A DNA stretch of 5,279 nt from an uncultured Oscillospiraceae bacterium (GTDB lineage: Bacteria; Bacillota; Clostridia; Oscillospirales; Ruminococcaceae), in assembly GCA_900556255.1 (NCBI GenBank), contig USNZ01000107.1, positions 1 through 5,279 on the forward strand, in the 5' to 3' direction. The notes under the pieces were generated by a model. The model made no database searches and had not been told where the DNA came from. It worked only from the letters and a program-made list of their open reading frames with translations. Made by a program: the position numbers and the translations under genes. Below, in pieces: positions 4,859 through 5,279 of the stretch (positions are counted from its first letter, which is position 1; each line of letters begins with the position of its first letter).

Positions 4859-5279
4859 AGCGCGTCCCCCCTGCCCGGAATTTCGGTGATCGTGCCGCCG
4901 CCAACAACGATATCCCCGTCGTACATCACCACAGCCTGCCCCACGGTCATGGCGCGCTGCGGCTCGTCAAACACCAGCCGAACGGCATCCTGCCCCTGCG
5001 GGTACACCGTGGCCCATTGCTCGGTCTGCCGATACCGCGTTTTTGCCTTGACACGCATCGGCTGCTCCAACTCGGCAACCGATATCCAATTCAGTTCCTC
5101 GGCAATCAGCGTGTCCGAGTACAGGGCGCTTTCCGCCCCGACGCTGACCGTGTTGTTCTGCATATCCTTTTGGCAGACATACATCGGCGTTCCCAAAGCC
5201 AGCTGCAGCCCCTTGCGCTGCCCGATCGTGTAACGAATGGCGCCCCGATGTTTGCCGACAACGGTGCCCGCCTCGTTCA
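4855..5279 (-). CDS. mnmA: MnmA tRNA-specific 2-thiouridylase, C-terminal part (5' end outside window)
   Basis: The last 140 residues of the ATP-dependent enzyme that thiolates U34 in tRNAs for Lys, Glu and Gln. The frame is open to the right edge; a TTG at 5196 would be internal. Family marks are GTVVGKHRGAIRYTIGQRKG (the highly conserved YTIGQRKGL), then GTPMYVCQKD, LNWIS, VKAKTRYRQTEQ with the R-Y-R substrate-handling stretch, VFDEPQRAMTVGQAVVMYDGD and the final VGGGTI. This is the central and C-terminal beta-barrel region that holds the tRNA. The PP-loop ATP site and both catalytic cysteines are upstream of the window. The TGA at 4855-4857 is shared with the start of the desulfurase that is expected to feed it sulfur. 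Confidence 0.96.
   Translation of the reverse strand, partial: NEAGTVVGKHRGAIRYTIGQRKGLQLALGTPMYVCQKDMQNNTVSVGAESALYSDTLIAEELNWISVAELEQPMRVKAKTRYRQTEQWATVYPQGQDAVRLVFDEPQRAMTVGQAVVMYDGDIVVGGGTITEIPGRGDAL

Noticed and set aside
3737..5233. 498-codon open frame on the plus strand
   Set aside because: It is antisense to the cysteine desulfurase and mnmA genes, whose motifs are unmistakable. Long antisense frames are common in GC-rich DNA, and its translation shows no recognisable domain.

Overview
All five genes in this window lie on the minus strand. It looks like chromosomal DNA from a fairly GC-rich member of the Clostridia, perhaps a gut Oscillospiraceae/Ruminococcaceae-type organism. This is inference, from the strong GGAGG-type ribosome sites, the pairing of mnmA with a dedicated cysteine desulfurase, and the GPH-type sugar symporter under a TetR-family regulator. 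No rRNA, tRNA, CRISPR array, transposase or integrase was seen.

Read in the direction of transcription (right to left), the window starts with the 3' end of mnmA (tRNA 2-thiouridylase; its 5' part is beyond base 5279). A cysteine desulfurase follows, and its GTG start overlaps the mnmA stop by four bases. The pair forms a sulfur-relay module: the desulfurase takes sulfur from cysteine and MnmA puts it on U34 of tRNAs. After a 123-bp gap holding a near-consensus promoter comes a small HD-domain protein (putative phosphohydrolase). Next is a BRO-N/DinD-like gene of phage-antirepressor type. It is clearly more AT-rich than its neighbours and has its own extended -10 promoter, its own ribosome site and a long hairpin terminator touching its stop codon. 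It looks like a single acquired gene placed between two chromosomal transcription units.

The last unit is a TetR-family regulator followed 55 bp later by a GPH (MelB-type) sugar:cation symporter that runs off the left edge. The two are probably one operon, with the regulator controlling sugar uptake and perhaps itself. The symporter keeps the acidic and basic residues that bind cation and sugar in MelB, at almost the same residue numbers.

The most unusual signal is structural. The BRO-N/DinD-like gene holds two perfect dyads with a GTACAA/TTGTAC core, one of which would fold in the mRNA into a 10-bp stem with a GGAA tetraloop. It is followed by a 51-nt, almost fully paired hairpin whose arms also carry AGTAC/GTACT. 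No stretch longer than 300 bases lacks a gene. The longest gap (1836-2059) holds the TetR promoter, a C8 run and the terminator hairpin.
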